Position numbers and translations under genes: made by a program. This document shows positions 1 through 11,205 of a stretch of 64,000 nucleotides of DNA, in pieces. This DNA comes from Welwitschia mirabilis (lineage: Eukaryota; Gnetophyta; Gnetopsida; Welwitschiales): assembly GCA_051453625.1 (NCBI GenBank), contig JBOZIK010000001.1, forward strand, positions 171,976,108 through 172,040,107. The letters are read 5' to 3'. A model generated the notes under the pieces. The model saw nothing but the letters and a program-made list of their open reading frames with translations, was not told the DNA's origin and did no database searches. Within the stretch, counting starts at the first letter, position 1, and every line of letters starts with the position of its first letter.

Positions 1-2586
1 GTATCCATGAGAAAATGTAGGATAAGGATTACAAGATGAAGGAAGAGGAATAAGGGTTACAAGAAATGGTTCAAAAAATGGGGTCAAACTCCTTATGTAA
101 AAGTAAGAGTTTTAAAACTCATAATTATGAGAAGGTTAATCTATGCATGAAGGAGTATCTAGATGTTGAGGATAATCTCTTACAGTTCACCTAAGTTCTT
201 AAGTATAAGAAAAATTTTGAAATGGAAAATGAAATGGCTTATCTTAGAGAAAGGACCAAAGAAATAATCTATTTTCATAATCAAAATTAAGTTCCATGCT
301 AGATTTAAAATGACTTTTGATAAACTAATAAAAATATTTGTATTGCAAATTTAGAAAGATTTATAAATGCTTAGAACCTAGTTAGAATCTGAGATATTAG
401 AGAATGAGATGATGATAAGTTCAAAAGGTTTCCAATGTCGAAAAATATTAAGAAAGGCAAGGTGAATAATTGATAAAGGTTTAAAGGTAAAATATGTTAA
501 AAAGCTAGTGACATGAATTAGGTCTATTAGTAGCATTGATGTTTTGACAAGAAATAATTTGCAAAAAGAAAATCATTACATTTAGGAATACACCAAATGG
601 TTCACATAAAAATTAGTAGAAACAAGTGATAGAAATGAAAATGACAGTGTACAAATAAAATGAAAATCTAAAAACACCCTAAATAAATGAAAATACAAAA
701 AAACTAACAAAAACAAAAACTCTTGATCTAAATGAATACAAAACTAAAAGCAAACTATAATGGTAAAAATTTGTAAAAAGAAAAAGATGGATGGAGTTTT
801 TTTTTAATTTTATTGCTTTTGATTTCCCTTTAAATTTTCAAATTTTTATTACTTTATCTTTGGTTTTAGAAAAACTGTGTAAGTAAAAACTTGCAAACAC
901 TAGTTAGTGTTGCAGATAAAATATTAGTATAGTAGTAATATTCTTCATTAGAGGTAAAAATTTAATGGAATGTAAAGAAACTTGAAAGAAGGAAAAATGA
1001 AGGCAAATATTACTTAGATTATTGTTAGAAGAGAACCAGTAACACATTCTAGAGAGTGTTAAAAAAAATAAAAAACTTTAGAATCCAAGATGGATTGAAA
1101 AAAAAGAGAAAAAAAAACTGTGCATGCCTCACTATAGCTATTGTGCTACTATCCTTAGTAATAATGCCTAAAAGCTTAGTCATGATGAAAATTAGACTAT
1201 GCTTGTAGCCTAATATTGATAAATAGTAACATGCTATTATCTTAGAGACACATATCTTATAGTCCACAATTAAAATTTCACTAAATAAAAACTAGAACTT
1301 TTGTTTACAATATAGTCTAAGCATCATTTATCCTTAGGGATAGATGAAATAAACTACAATAAAGTGAGTTTAAGAAAAAATATAATAAAAGAATATGTAT
1401 GCAAAAGAGAATAAAAGTAAGAATAAATGTTTTTTTAAAGATCAAGGACTGAAGCTAGGTGTAAAGCATAGCTCTTAGAATCTAGAATGAACATAGTGAT
1501 AAGACAAGAGTTCTTCTAGTGAAAATGGATTTTCTTTATTATTAAATAGTAAATTTTAAGCTTCATCAAAGCTTAAGCATTGTGATATAATTCATTTACT
1601 ATATGAGTATTGGTAAAAACCTCAAGTTATCTTAACCTTTATAGAATATTTACATAATCATGAAAAATGAGTAACATCCCTCAAGAACATTAAACATTAG
1701 TACAAACCATGGACTAAGATGAAAACATGAATAAATCTCTTAAAAAAAAAGATCAATGTAATTTAGTACAAGTTTAAGTATAATAAGTATGTAAAAATAT
1801 CCATGCTTGTTATAAAAAATATTGCATCAAAGAACCAACTACCATTTCTTTGACTTATCAAAAGCATTAAAAGTATGTTACAAGCCATACTTGAAATCAA
1901 GAGACTAAACTAAATAATAGTAGCATTTTATTATATGAAATATAGAAAAGATATAATACATAATTATAAAACATCAAGCCATAACCAAAATGTCATTCTA
2001 GGCTTAAGGGATACCCCATCATAAGATAATAGTATAGAAGAAAGTAAGCATCAGTCTTAGCATGAAGTATAATGAAATGAAATTGGCCTATTTCTCTAGA
2101 ATGGCAAAAGATATTAAAAATTAAGGTGCTTGACCCTCTTTATAGAGAAAATTGAGGTTGGGATGAGTGGGGTTTTTTATGTTAAGTTTTTTTAGGATTA
2201 TTGGGATTTTGCCTTTTATTTCTTATCATTTTTTAATGGAATATTTAGATTTTGTAACTAACTTGACTCAAAACCAAAGATAATGCATATTATTATGATG
2301 AATCCAATGCATGATATTTGGAGTAGGATTCCTCCATCAACCAACACCACTACCATTTATCACTGATGTTGCCATCCTTTTGTAAAAAGTTAGGTTCTTC
2401 TTCTGACATGTGTTTCAAAACATGGCTAAAGACATGGAAATATCATGGGGTAAAGCTTAAAGTTATATATGAAATTAATAATAGAATAAGAGATGTATTT
2501 ATAATTAAAATAGTAAAATAAATGTATTGACTATGGTAAACTAATCTACATACTTGAAGTAAATGATAATTTTTACATGCTAATAG
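1..2586. other. Unassigned AT-rich DNA, left flank of the nest
   Basis: No open frame or family motif could be recognised here. Positions 200-480 read as a lysine- and glutamate-rich frame on the + strand (fragments such as YKKNFEMENEMAYLRE), which could be a worn gag coiled coil from an older element, but nothing fixes a family. The rest is simple A/T-rich sequence with many stops on both strands. This is part of the DNA into which copia element A inserted: its last five bases (GGTAG, 2587-2591) are repeated just after the element's far end. Confidence 0.4.
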
Positions 2587-2591
2587 GGTAG
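2587..2591. repeat. TSD of copia element A, left copy (GGTAG)
   Basis: GGTAG lies immediately before the 5' LTR of element A and recurs at 42346-42350 immediately after its 3' LTR. Five-base target duplications are normal for copia and gypsy integrases. The match holds across almost 40 kb of nested insertions. Confidence 0.7.
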
Positions 2592-2783
2592 CACTAAGGT
2601 TTATACGTACACCATGGTTTTACACATAGGGAAATATGAAAACGCTATTGAAATCCTAAGGGCATGCTTGCCTTCATCAGAAAGATACTATTTGTAAAAT
2701 ATATAGAATTTTATTTTGAAGAAATAAAGAATTAATTTTAGAAAAAATTTTCTTATGTTTCTCACTCTTCTATTTCCCAACTA
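2592..2783 (+). repeat. Element A 5' LTR
   Basis: About 192 bp. It begins CACTAAGGTTTATAC and ends CCCAACTA just before the primer site. It aligns with the interrupted 3' LTR (21727-21744 joined to 42175-42345): shared blocks include CTAAGGTTT, TTTGTAAAA, ATATAGA and a T/C-rich end. The expected terminal TG and CA are changed in both copies by what look mostly like transitions. The left boundary rests on the GGTAG target duplication. Confidence 0.7.
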
Positions 2784-2784
2784 G

Positions 2785-2796
2785 TGGTATTAGAGA
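2785..2796 (+). other. Element A primer-binding site, tRNA-Met type
   Basis: TGGTATTAGAGA sits one base after the 5' LTR. The usual plant copia primer site is TGGTATCAGAGC, complementary to the initiator tRNA-Met 3' end; this copy differs by C-to-T and C-to-A changes. It fixes the element's orientation as +. Confidence 0.75.
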
Positions 2797-5610
2797 TTTG
2801 GAGAAGATCTTGTGAAGTTCTATTTGGCCATCTTTAAAATTTGAAGCTTCTTATGGACTCTTTGATGTATTTTGTAAGCCCTCTTTAAGGGATTCTTAAG
2901 CTTTACTTTTATCCCTTTTCTTTCTCTCTTCTAGCTTTATTTTTGTTTTTTCCCTCATTTCTTTCTACCTTTTTTTTTTTAAAATATTTTTTGAAAAACA
3001 AGAACATATCTTTTTAAGACTTTTTTCTTCTTTTGCCTTTTGAGGAGGCTTAGTTTTTCTTTTAAAAAATTTAAGTTTTTGTTTTAAAATAGACATTTTT
3101 AAAAAAAAAACTTATTCTACACTTTCAAAGTGACTTTAAAATAATCTATCAAGCAGATAAAATATTTATTCTTTAATTGGTATTAATCACTTTGTATTGC
3201 AAGTTTTAACTGAAATTTTATGATAGAAGTTTTGTCGAGTTAGTAGTTCCTCATTCTTCTTATTAAATCTTAGGACTTTGATAAACATTACTGCCAATTA
3301 TACTCACTCTTCTTACCATGCCCTACTTCTTTTCATGTGATCTGTTAATGTCCAATCATGTCCTTGCTTCTGTACTCTACTTGTTAGGCTTTCTCATGCC
3401 TGATTGCAAATGCCTGCATTCCTTGTGATTCTATTAACCTGGGATTATGAATTATCACTATTGCTTTCTCACCATTATGTACCTAATTATCCATTACCTC
3501 CACTTGCTCGTGACTACCTATTATGTTTATAGTGTTTCGTTGTTACTCTGTTATCTATGCTAATGAATTTTCTTGCTTACCCTATGATTTGTAGCTTGCA
3601 TTTCCTCCTCCCTCTTGAGTTGGCTATGTCCACTTCTATCTAACTTCATCAATGCTCCATTTGCTACATGCTGCCACTATATTTTAGCCTATGTCTATTG
3701 TGTTTTTGCCATTACTACCTATGTATCTCCCTAGCTGTGTTTGTTATTTCACTAGTTACACATATCTTAAATTGTCACATTGAACCCAATCTTGTCATTG
3801 CCTTTCACTGTATCTCACCTCTAGCTTTGCTTTACAACTACCAAGTTAACTACTCCATCATAATTTTGCTACTATTTCAATATGTCAGGTGTAAATACCA
3901 CACACATATTTTTCATCAGCATTGATGCTTACAAAGATCAGCCAACGTAGAATTAGTGTAGGATATGACAAGATTAGGTATTCTATTGCTAACCTTGAGT
4001 TCATAATTTCAAGTCTAGGATATGACAATTTCATTTTTAAATTTATGCTAGACATTTTTTTCATTTTTGTACACAATAATGTTTTTCAAATTTGTGTTAG
4101 CCATTTTCTCATTTTTGCACACATGCAGTTTTTCTAAGAAATTACTTATTCATTACCTAGGTCTATGCACATGTACTTTATTTAGCAATGATCTAGCCTT
4201 AGCTCTCTTTTATGCACATGCATAGATTTGTGCATTTATTTGTTTTTTTGAGTATTTTAAGCTTTTTTTTTAATTTTTTAATGTATTTTTAAAAATTATA
4301 AATCCAAACTTACTTTTTGTCATAAATCAAGGTGGGATGTTAAGAAAGATAGCTTGATTTAAGTTTTTTTAAGCTCTTTTCCTTACTTTTTGAGCTCCTA
4401 TTTACATTTTTTTTGAGATTTCTTTGAGATTTTTGGCATCTTTTCAATCTTGTAAGACAAATCTCTTACATTGAGTCAAGTTGAAATGTAGAAGAAGAAC
4501 TCTTGACTTGATTTTTTTAATTTCTCTTAGACTTTTTTTTATTATTTTAATAGATTAAGCTAAGTTAGATGGTGAGTAAGATCTACTTACCTTAACTATA
4601 TCATAATCAGTCCCTTTTACTATGTGTTAGTCTTTTACTTTTCTTTCACACTTAATAATTTTATTATTCCTACTTAAGTTAAGTAATAAAGAGGAAAATT
4701 ACCCTTCATCATGTAAATACTTAATGTTTTAACTTATGATAAGTTTTAGTTGATGGTGAATACGAGGATCCTTACATAGATACAGATCTGTGATGGGATT
4801 AATGCTATCTTTTAAAGCTTATTGTGTAGTCTTAACTACTATAACTATGAAGTTTGAGCTGTACAGAAAGCCATATCTCTCTTAAGTAGTAATAACCTAG
4901 GTGCCTAAGGTTTAGATTCCTATGTATGCCTTAGTAATCAAGGGTATATTATGTGAAGGCTAGAGGTACATTGATAGGGCTTACTTGAATTTCATTATAA
5001 AGGGACATAGGTTTAATAAAATTTAAAATTAACTAAGTATGCAGTATAAGTAGATTACCGACTTTACATGATACTCTCTCTAAAGGGGGTATACAGCTAA
5101 GGTATCCGAAACTAGCTAATGAATTAAAACCCCCCCCAATGTGATTCACATGTTGTATTTTTATTCTTTGGAGATAAGGGTACCATTCCTAGAGTGGATA
5201 TGATTAGTATCCATATTCAGGAGGAGACCCTAAAATTGATCAAGTTTAGCATCTTCATTACCTAATAATCAATTTATATCCCATGCATTAAAATCTACCT
5301 TAATCATGTTAAGAAATTTTAAATAAAGTACCTTTGTTTTTATTTATCATGCAGATAGGTTCTTACTAATTTAGGGGGTTTTCTTAGTAGTTACATTTTG
5401 TGTTTTGGATAGATTAATTAATTTTTTTAATTTGATTCCCTTTCATTATTACTATACCTTTTTATTATGACAATTTTATCTATTTGATTTTGTTACATAT
5501 GACTTGGATAGATTACTTAACACAGTTGGTGAGAGAAATATCCATTTTCTTGTGATTATACCATATATTTTTTATATTGTTTTTTATGTTTGATAATAAT
5601 TTTTTATGTA
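2797..5610 (+). other. Element A leader, 2.8 kb, no recognisable gene
   Basis: The stretch between primer site and gag is T-rich on the + strand, with long pyrimidine runs (2890-3060), a run of eight C at 5130-5137, and a two-copy tandem duplication of about 49 bp at 4041-4137. Short open frames near 3.7-4.1 kb overlap on both strands and match nothing known. Copia leaders are usually far shorter, so an older insertion without recognisable ends may be hidden here. No LTR, inverted-repeat pair or TSD was found to delimit one. Confidence 0.45.
4041..4137 (+). repeat. Two-copy tandem duplication, about 49-bp unit
   Basis: Copy 1 (4041-4089) and copy 2 (4090-4137) share the frame ATTTRTGYTAGMCAT then TCATTTTTGYACACA with scattered substitutions. 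The copies have diverged, so the duplication is old. It lies in the element A leader. Confidence 0.65.
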
Positions 5611-6660
5611 ATGGATAACCCACTTTTAGTTGTGACTTTGAGAAAGATCCCTCTGATTATTGACTTACCTCTTAGCTTGTCAAATTTATTTTACTTTCAC
5701 TCCTCATTTTATTATGAAATATTTAGTATCATCTTAAAGGGAAATTTTCAATGGCTATTAGAGTCTTTTACATCCATTCTTAATACTATGATCATGACCA
5801 ACATTAGAGATCCTCTTTAAGATGATCATTCAAGGGAGGTTTGACATGAGGATTTAATGTTAATCATATATATTTATGATTATGCAAAGAAATTCTTCAT
5901 ACATGATCATATGCCTCTTTAGGATCCTGCTGAATATGTACTGTGTCAAGATACTAATAAAAAATTGATAAAGATTATGTAGAAATTAATCACTTATCAA
6001 CATAAGAAGTTGGTTAATCAGATTAAAACAAGCTACACTAAATTTTATAGTTTAAGGAATATCTTATATTCTAAAATGATCTAGAGCTTCTTAATTTCAT
6101 AACTCACATTAATAGTTTTCATTATGAGAAAGAAAAGATAAGACAATTTATTATGTAGATGCAAGACATTAAGGTAAAGGTAGTGAACATTGATTCAAAA
6201 AAATAAGTTTGCATTTATTATATCAACTTGATCCATTGTTATTTAGAAGAATCCTCATTATATAGTTATATTATATTATGTAATGACATTAAGTAGCTAA
6301 ATAGTATGACTCTTGATATGCTTAGTAATAGTTCATTTCTACTGAAGCTTATTTTAACTTCATGGAATCTTCTTTCTTTGATGCCACATTTAAAGTTTCT
6401 CATTCTTATGACCCTTCTCATCAAAATATAAAAATTTGCTAGCAAATCCCATTTGTGAAAAATATTACATCATGATAAGTATAAGGCTTTAGAGAAACAA
6501 TAAAATAAGAAGTCCAATCAAAGTTAGCATAATAAGAAGAAAGTTTAGAATATTACCACTCCTAAGAAGAACAAATATTAGTGCTTATAATGTAAAAGAT
6601 AATGTCATACCACTAACTTCTATAGGACTCCTTGGAATAAGATAAAATTTATACTAAATG
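5611..6660 (+). pseudogene. gag: Element A gag remnant with degenerate zinc knuckle
   Basis: Gag is the copia capsid/nucleocapsid protein that packages RNA into cytoplasmic particles. The chosen start is the ATG at 5611 (MDNPLLVVTL...), which stays open to 5818 before the first stop. Downstream fragments are interrupted by stops. At 6583-6624 a nucleocapsid motif can be read as C-x2-C-x4-H-x4-Y: the first two Cys and the His survive, and the final Cys codon TGT has become TAT. A lysine-rich stretch (TPKKNKY) precedes it, as in copia gag. The protein is broken. The N-terminal assignment is from position; the knuckle is the firm part. Confidence 0.65.
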
Positions 6661-8290
6661 CTAATGTAGTTTTAAAGGGCCTACTTCCCTTAATGATGCT
6701 AAAAATTTTGAATAAAATATAGTCTTTAACAACTCTAACTTTATTAGTATGAGTAAGCACATATCTAATGATGTCATATGGATTCTTAACATAGGTGTAA
6801 CTCGTTACATGACTTATTGAGATGATTATTTTAATAACTTTGTTAAATTACTGAGTCAAATTTATTTATCCAAAAAAACTCTAGTACCTATCGAAGGCTA
6901 TGATTCAATTAACCTTGGTTTGACATCACTCTCTACACAAACTATTTCTCATGTTTTATATGTTCCTTCTTTGAGGTTACATCTTCTATGATTTTTTACC
7001 CTAGTGTGAGAAGATCATTTTATTTCTATGATGAAGAACTCATTGGATATTTATAATGGTAATCAATAACTAGCCATGAAAAACTACGTGAATGAAAATC
7101 TTATTTGTCTTCATGATTGTTTTAGAATGTGAGAAATTTATTACATAACTTCCCAAGATGAGATCTCTTCCTTCCTCTTATGGCATGCTTAACTAAAACA
7201 TCCTACTTCTTGTATGATGAATTTAATGCATAAGAATGATCACTAGCTTCTTCTATGCATTTCAAGGGATTGTTCTCAGTGTGAAGCATGTATTATGGAT
7301 AAATTTACTTAATAGTGATATGCATCAAGTAAGTGACATGTTAATTGAAAATTTTTCTTATTCAAAGCGTTCTATGTGGACTTATGTTAGTTTCCATTCT
7401 CCATGGATTTTGTTATTTTATTTATTTTATTACTGATTATTCCTAAATAACTTGGGTATATTTTATCAATTCTAAATCATAAAATTTAGATTTTTTTAAG
7501 AAGTTTAAAACTAAAGTGAAAAAGCAAGCCAACTATAAGATTAGAAAACTACACTCAAATAATGGTGATGGATACACATCTGCTGAGTTTAAGGATTTTC
7601 TCACTTCTAAAGGGATTTAACATTTGAAGACATACCTTAGGACAACCTAATAAAATAGCATTACCTAGTGATTTAATTACACCATCATGGATATGATTTA
7701 TTCCATGATGTATTTCAATGGTTGTAAGATCTATGTTTAAGGTGAAGTAGTGAATACAATATTACATTTAAGTAATCATATTAGTTGATATACTAAAAAA
7801 TAAGTATCTCTAGATAAAAAGTGATATGGATAGAAGCCAAAGTTAAACCATTTTCATGTTTTTAATTACAAGTGCTATGTCCATATTTGATGTAAACATC
7901 ATGATAAATTTGGGGCACATGCTTGTATCGACATATTCATAGGATATCTAATTGATTAAAAGGTTATCAAGCATATCTCTTAGAGCATTGTAAGATCATT
8001 ATTTTTGAGGAAATTATCTTTTCAAAGACTTTTAGCAAGTATTCTTAGTTTAATCCTTCAAAGTTTCATCCTTCTTCTAACCCAGTAACCATATTGAATT
8101 GTCAATGGCCTATGGTTAAGGGATAGGCCGTTAGTAATGCTTCAGTTTCTTCTGTTGGTATGAATACTTTACAACATATATAAATTTAGAAAATTGATGC
8201 TCTTAGCATGATTAATCATGGTTCTAGTAGCAATTCAGTAGGTTCTTCAACTAAAGAAGCTAATACTACCCAGAGAGGACATCAAAGTAC
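6661..8290 (+). pseudogene. pol: Element A protease and integrase remnant
   Basis: The aspartic protease cleaves the polyprotein, and integrase joins the cDNA to the host chromosome. At 6779 the frame reads WILNIGVTRYMT, the counterpart of copia WILDSGATxHMT, with the catalytic Asp changed to Asn. A GAG-preintegrase zinc region follows: LWHA near 7178, then CEACIMDKF near 7280. Integrase shows DYSxITWVYF near 7434 and SNNGDGYTSAEF at 7555, where the canonical SDNG aspartate codon GAT is AAT. The C-terminal part (FIGY, near 7940) is visible. Several stops interrupt the frame. Copia order, with integrase before RT, is clear. Confidence 0.8.
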
Positions 8291-9128
8291 ATGGTTATAG
8301 TATACTCTCTAAGATGTTTATGATGATAAGAAAGGTAAAACTAGAACTAAACATGATTTGCATATATCTTATGATGACGATGATGATTAGATCCACTTAA
8401 CTTTTGATCATGAACCAATCTCATTTAAAAATGCTATCCAACATAATCATGAAATTAAAGCCATGTAAAAGGAATATGACAATCTTATTGAAAATGGTAC
8501 TTGAAAGTTTGTAAACCTTTTGCTAGGGCACATAGTATTACCTAATAAATGGATTATCTATAATAAATATAATGTAAAAAATACTCTTGAGTGGCATACA
8601 ACTCAACTTGTTACTATAGGCCTATGACAGAACAAAGGAGTTAACTTGAATGAAGTCTTTACTTTAACAATAAAATGAGCTATCATTAGAACAATTATTG
8701 TCTTAGTAGCATAAGACAAATGGAAGATTCATCAATTGGACATAAAGATTACCTTTCTTAATGAATATTTAAAAGAAGAAATTTACATGATTTAATCAAA
8801 GGGTTTTAAAGAGAAAGGAAAAAAACATAAGATGTATAAATTAATGAAGTATCTATATGGGCTAAAATAATAACTAAGAGCTTGGTATATAAAGCTTATA
8901 AGTTATTTAAGTTCCATTGGATTCATACTATATGATTAGTAAGATGTGAATTCCATGTTATTCATAAAATTTGATGGGTACAATCCTACATACATAGCTG
9001 TATATGTAGATGATATGTTGATAACTGAAAGTGATGAAGAAGATATAAAAAGAATAAAAATTTCCTTAAGTAAGGCACCCAATATTTCTAATCTTGGATT
9101 AGCAAGATTCTACCTAGGTGTATAAATT

Positions 9129-9322
9129 ATTTAGCAAAAGGATAAAAATATTTTTAACATAAAAGAAGTACATTAGAGACCCGATCTACAAGTTTTGATT
9201 AGAAGGTGCAAAAGAAGCTATAGTAATCTATTTAGCAAAAGAATAAAATATTTTTAACACAAAAGAACTACATTAGAGATCCAATTCAGAATTTGGAACT
9301 AGAAGGTGCAAAAGAAGTTGTG
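9129..9322 (+). repeat. Diverged tandem duplication inside element A pol
   Basis: Copy 1 (9129-about 9222) and copy 2 (9230-about 9322) both run from ATTTAGCAAAAG through ACATTAGAGA to AGAAGGTGCAAAAGAAG. The period is about 101 bp. It lies just after the YVDD region, so RT and RNase H are separated by extra sequence. Differences between the copies show it is not recent. Confidence 0.8.
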
Positions 9323-9914
9323 ATACTTTTGGAAAAGAATGTCAAAATATTTATTGATAAAGACTTAGAACCTACAACTGAAACTAAATATAAAAATAAC
9401 TAGTAAAAAGTATGATTTATGTATTTAATAATAGACTAGATATATCATGTTGTTGGTGTATTATCAAGACATATTCATGCACCTAAGATCACTCATCTGA
9501 ATGTTGTAAAGAGAGTACCAGGATATCTAAAGATGACTAAAGATTTAGATCTAACCTATAAAAAAAACTCTCAATTCATTCCAAAGGAATACTCTGATTC
9601 TAATTTTACTAGAGAAACTAAAAGTAATTGTCAACATTAGGATACATAATGTTCTTGGGAATATAACCATTGTTTTGATGGTTAAAGAGTCAAAAAATTA
9701 TAGCATAATTTTTCACTAAAGCAAAACATAAAGCTGCTTTTAAATCATGTAAAGAAATCAAATAACTTAGAAAATTATTAAAATTTATAAACTCAAAATA
9801 GGCTAAGATAATAAAACTCTTCATTGATAATCAGTTACCAATTTGCATAGCAAATGATATAGTGAACCATAATATGGTAAATACTTTTATGTTAGGGTCC
9901 ACAAAATTAGGGGA

Positions 9915-9919
9915 CTCAT
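9915..9919. repeat. TSD of element B, left copy (CTCAT)
   Basis: CTCAT precedes element B; CTCGT follows it at 21249-21253. One transition separates them, in keeping with the general decay. Confidence 0.65.
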
Positions 9920-11190
9920 TGTTATATTGTGAATTTATGAAATCCTTAAGTTCTTAAGAAAATCTTGTAAATAAAAAATTCTTGCACAAAATACACATTA
10001 GTATAGATGAGAGTTAACTTGAATGTCATGATCCATTGAAGGCACTAGGTTAGAAGTCAGAGCATTAATTTTAGTGAATCATTTTTGACCTTTTTCCATT
10101 AAGTAAATGAAAATAAGAAATAATATAGAAACAAAATGCAAGCTAAATGCTAATGCAATGATTATAAATGAGATGTAAATGAAATAACTTTAAGTAATGA
10201 ATCTATTTAACTACTAATATTTTTGTCACTAAGATTAGCCTATATAACTTATATCAATTAGGAAAACTACCACTTAATCCTAGCAAACATAAGTTATAAA
10301 GCACATTGAATAGCATATGAATAAATGCAACTATTATAACTTCAAAAATGTAAGATGCAATGAAATGCAAGTACTCAAATTAATAATATCAACCTATTAA
10401 ATGTTGCCTTTATGATTTAAAACAACTATGAAACTATCATAAAATCATAATCAACATAAATCATAAGGAATATATACATAATAGAAGTAAAGTAATCTTT
10501 CATTAATCTTAAAATTAACATCTACTTATAAAGAAGTCACATCTCAATGGAGGATACATAGGCCAACACTAAGGAAGACTTCTCTCTGTATCATAGGATG
10601 AATCTCTTACCCTCTAATCTTCCATCACAATATTTTCTAGTACAAAAATATGGTTTTTGGAGTGAGAGAAAGGGGTATTTATAGTTCTACATGAAATATT
10701 TTGAAATAAAACCCTAGAAGTTAGAAATGAAACCCTAGCATCCCAAATGGAGTGCATGACATCACTACAATGATATTTCATTTATTCATATAAAATAATT
10801 ATTATCCTAACTATCATCTAAATAATTATGATAGATGACACCTCACAATAAAAGACGACTCATCAGTTTCTAGCCCCCTTCCATGTTAGCATCCCTATCA
10901 ACTCCAAATGTACTATTATTTACTGGTTTTCATCTAGAAGATGATGTGCACAACATTCTCCTGAGTTCTTGAATTAAGGAAATTAGTCTTCTAGATAATT
11001 GAGCTTATCCTCCAAATGTTAAGTATTAGAATTCACCTAAAATGCTTTTAAGATGCTAAGGATTAGACATTTATGTGGTCATCCCATTAGTTCTTCATAA
11101 TTGTTGAAACTCCACTTAAACCTGTCTCAATGTCCTACAAAAATACTCAAAATGCATCATTAAATACATATAATTTGATATTATTACATA
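9920..11190 (-). repeat. Element B 3' LTR
   Basis: Left end TGTTATATTGTGAATTT, right end ATATTATTACATA. It aligns along its length with the 5' LTR at 20001-21248: shared blocks include CTTAAGTYCTTAAGAAAATC, ACACATWCTAATACAGATGAGAG and GGGTATTTATAGTTCTACATG. The same family is present in + orientation at 21745-23020 and 60804-62054. Confidence 0.85.
10676..10683 (-). promoter_or_regulatory. Putative TATA box in element B 3' LTR
   Basis: Read on the - strand this is TATAAATA within GAACTATAAATACCCC. The same element occurs at the same relative place in every long copy of this LTR family (20758-20765 -, 22253-22260 +, 40692-40699 +, 61313-61320 +) despite heavy surrounding divergence. It is followed by a pyrimidine-rich stretch. 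By analogy with plant LTRs this would start the U3/R transcript. Confidence 0.6.
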
Positions 11191-11205
11191 GTCCTTCACT
11201 TAGTC
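11191..11205 (-). other. Element B polypurine tract
   Basis: On the - strand this reads GACTAAGTGAAGGAC directly upstream of the 3' LTR. The purine-rich core AAGTGAAGGA is the plus-strand primer. Equivalent tracts sit at the matching place in elements C, D and the right-edge element (CTAAGTGAGGGATTA). Confidence 0.7.

Larger units (their letters stand above)
8291..9919 (+). pseudogene. pol: Element A reverse transcriptase and RNase H remnant, cut by element B
   Basis: RT copies element RNA into DNA. Readable motifs in order: FKNAIQHNHEIKAM and EYDNLIENGT (about 8420-8500), NKWIIYNKYN (8550), KWKIHQLDIK (8715), a YLYGLK-like stretch (8850), and the catalytic YVDDM at 9003-9017, which is intact. 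RNase H/C-terminal motifs follow: HLNVVKRVPGYLKMTKDL (about 9490) and YSDSNF (about 9590). A roughly 100-bp tandem duplication at 9129-9322 disrupts the connection after YVDD. Stops are frequent. The frame ends at the element B insertion; the C-terminal tail resumes at 21249. Confidence 0.85.

Noticed and set aside
3668-4137. Overlapping open frames on both strands, suggesting a small membrane protein
   Set aside because: T-rich leader of element A; frames on opposite strands overlap and no homolog or conserved start was seen.
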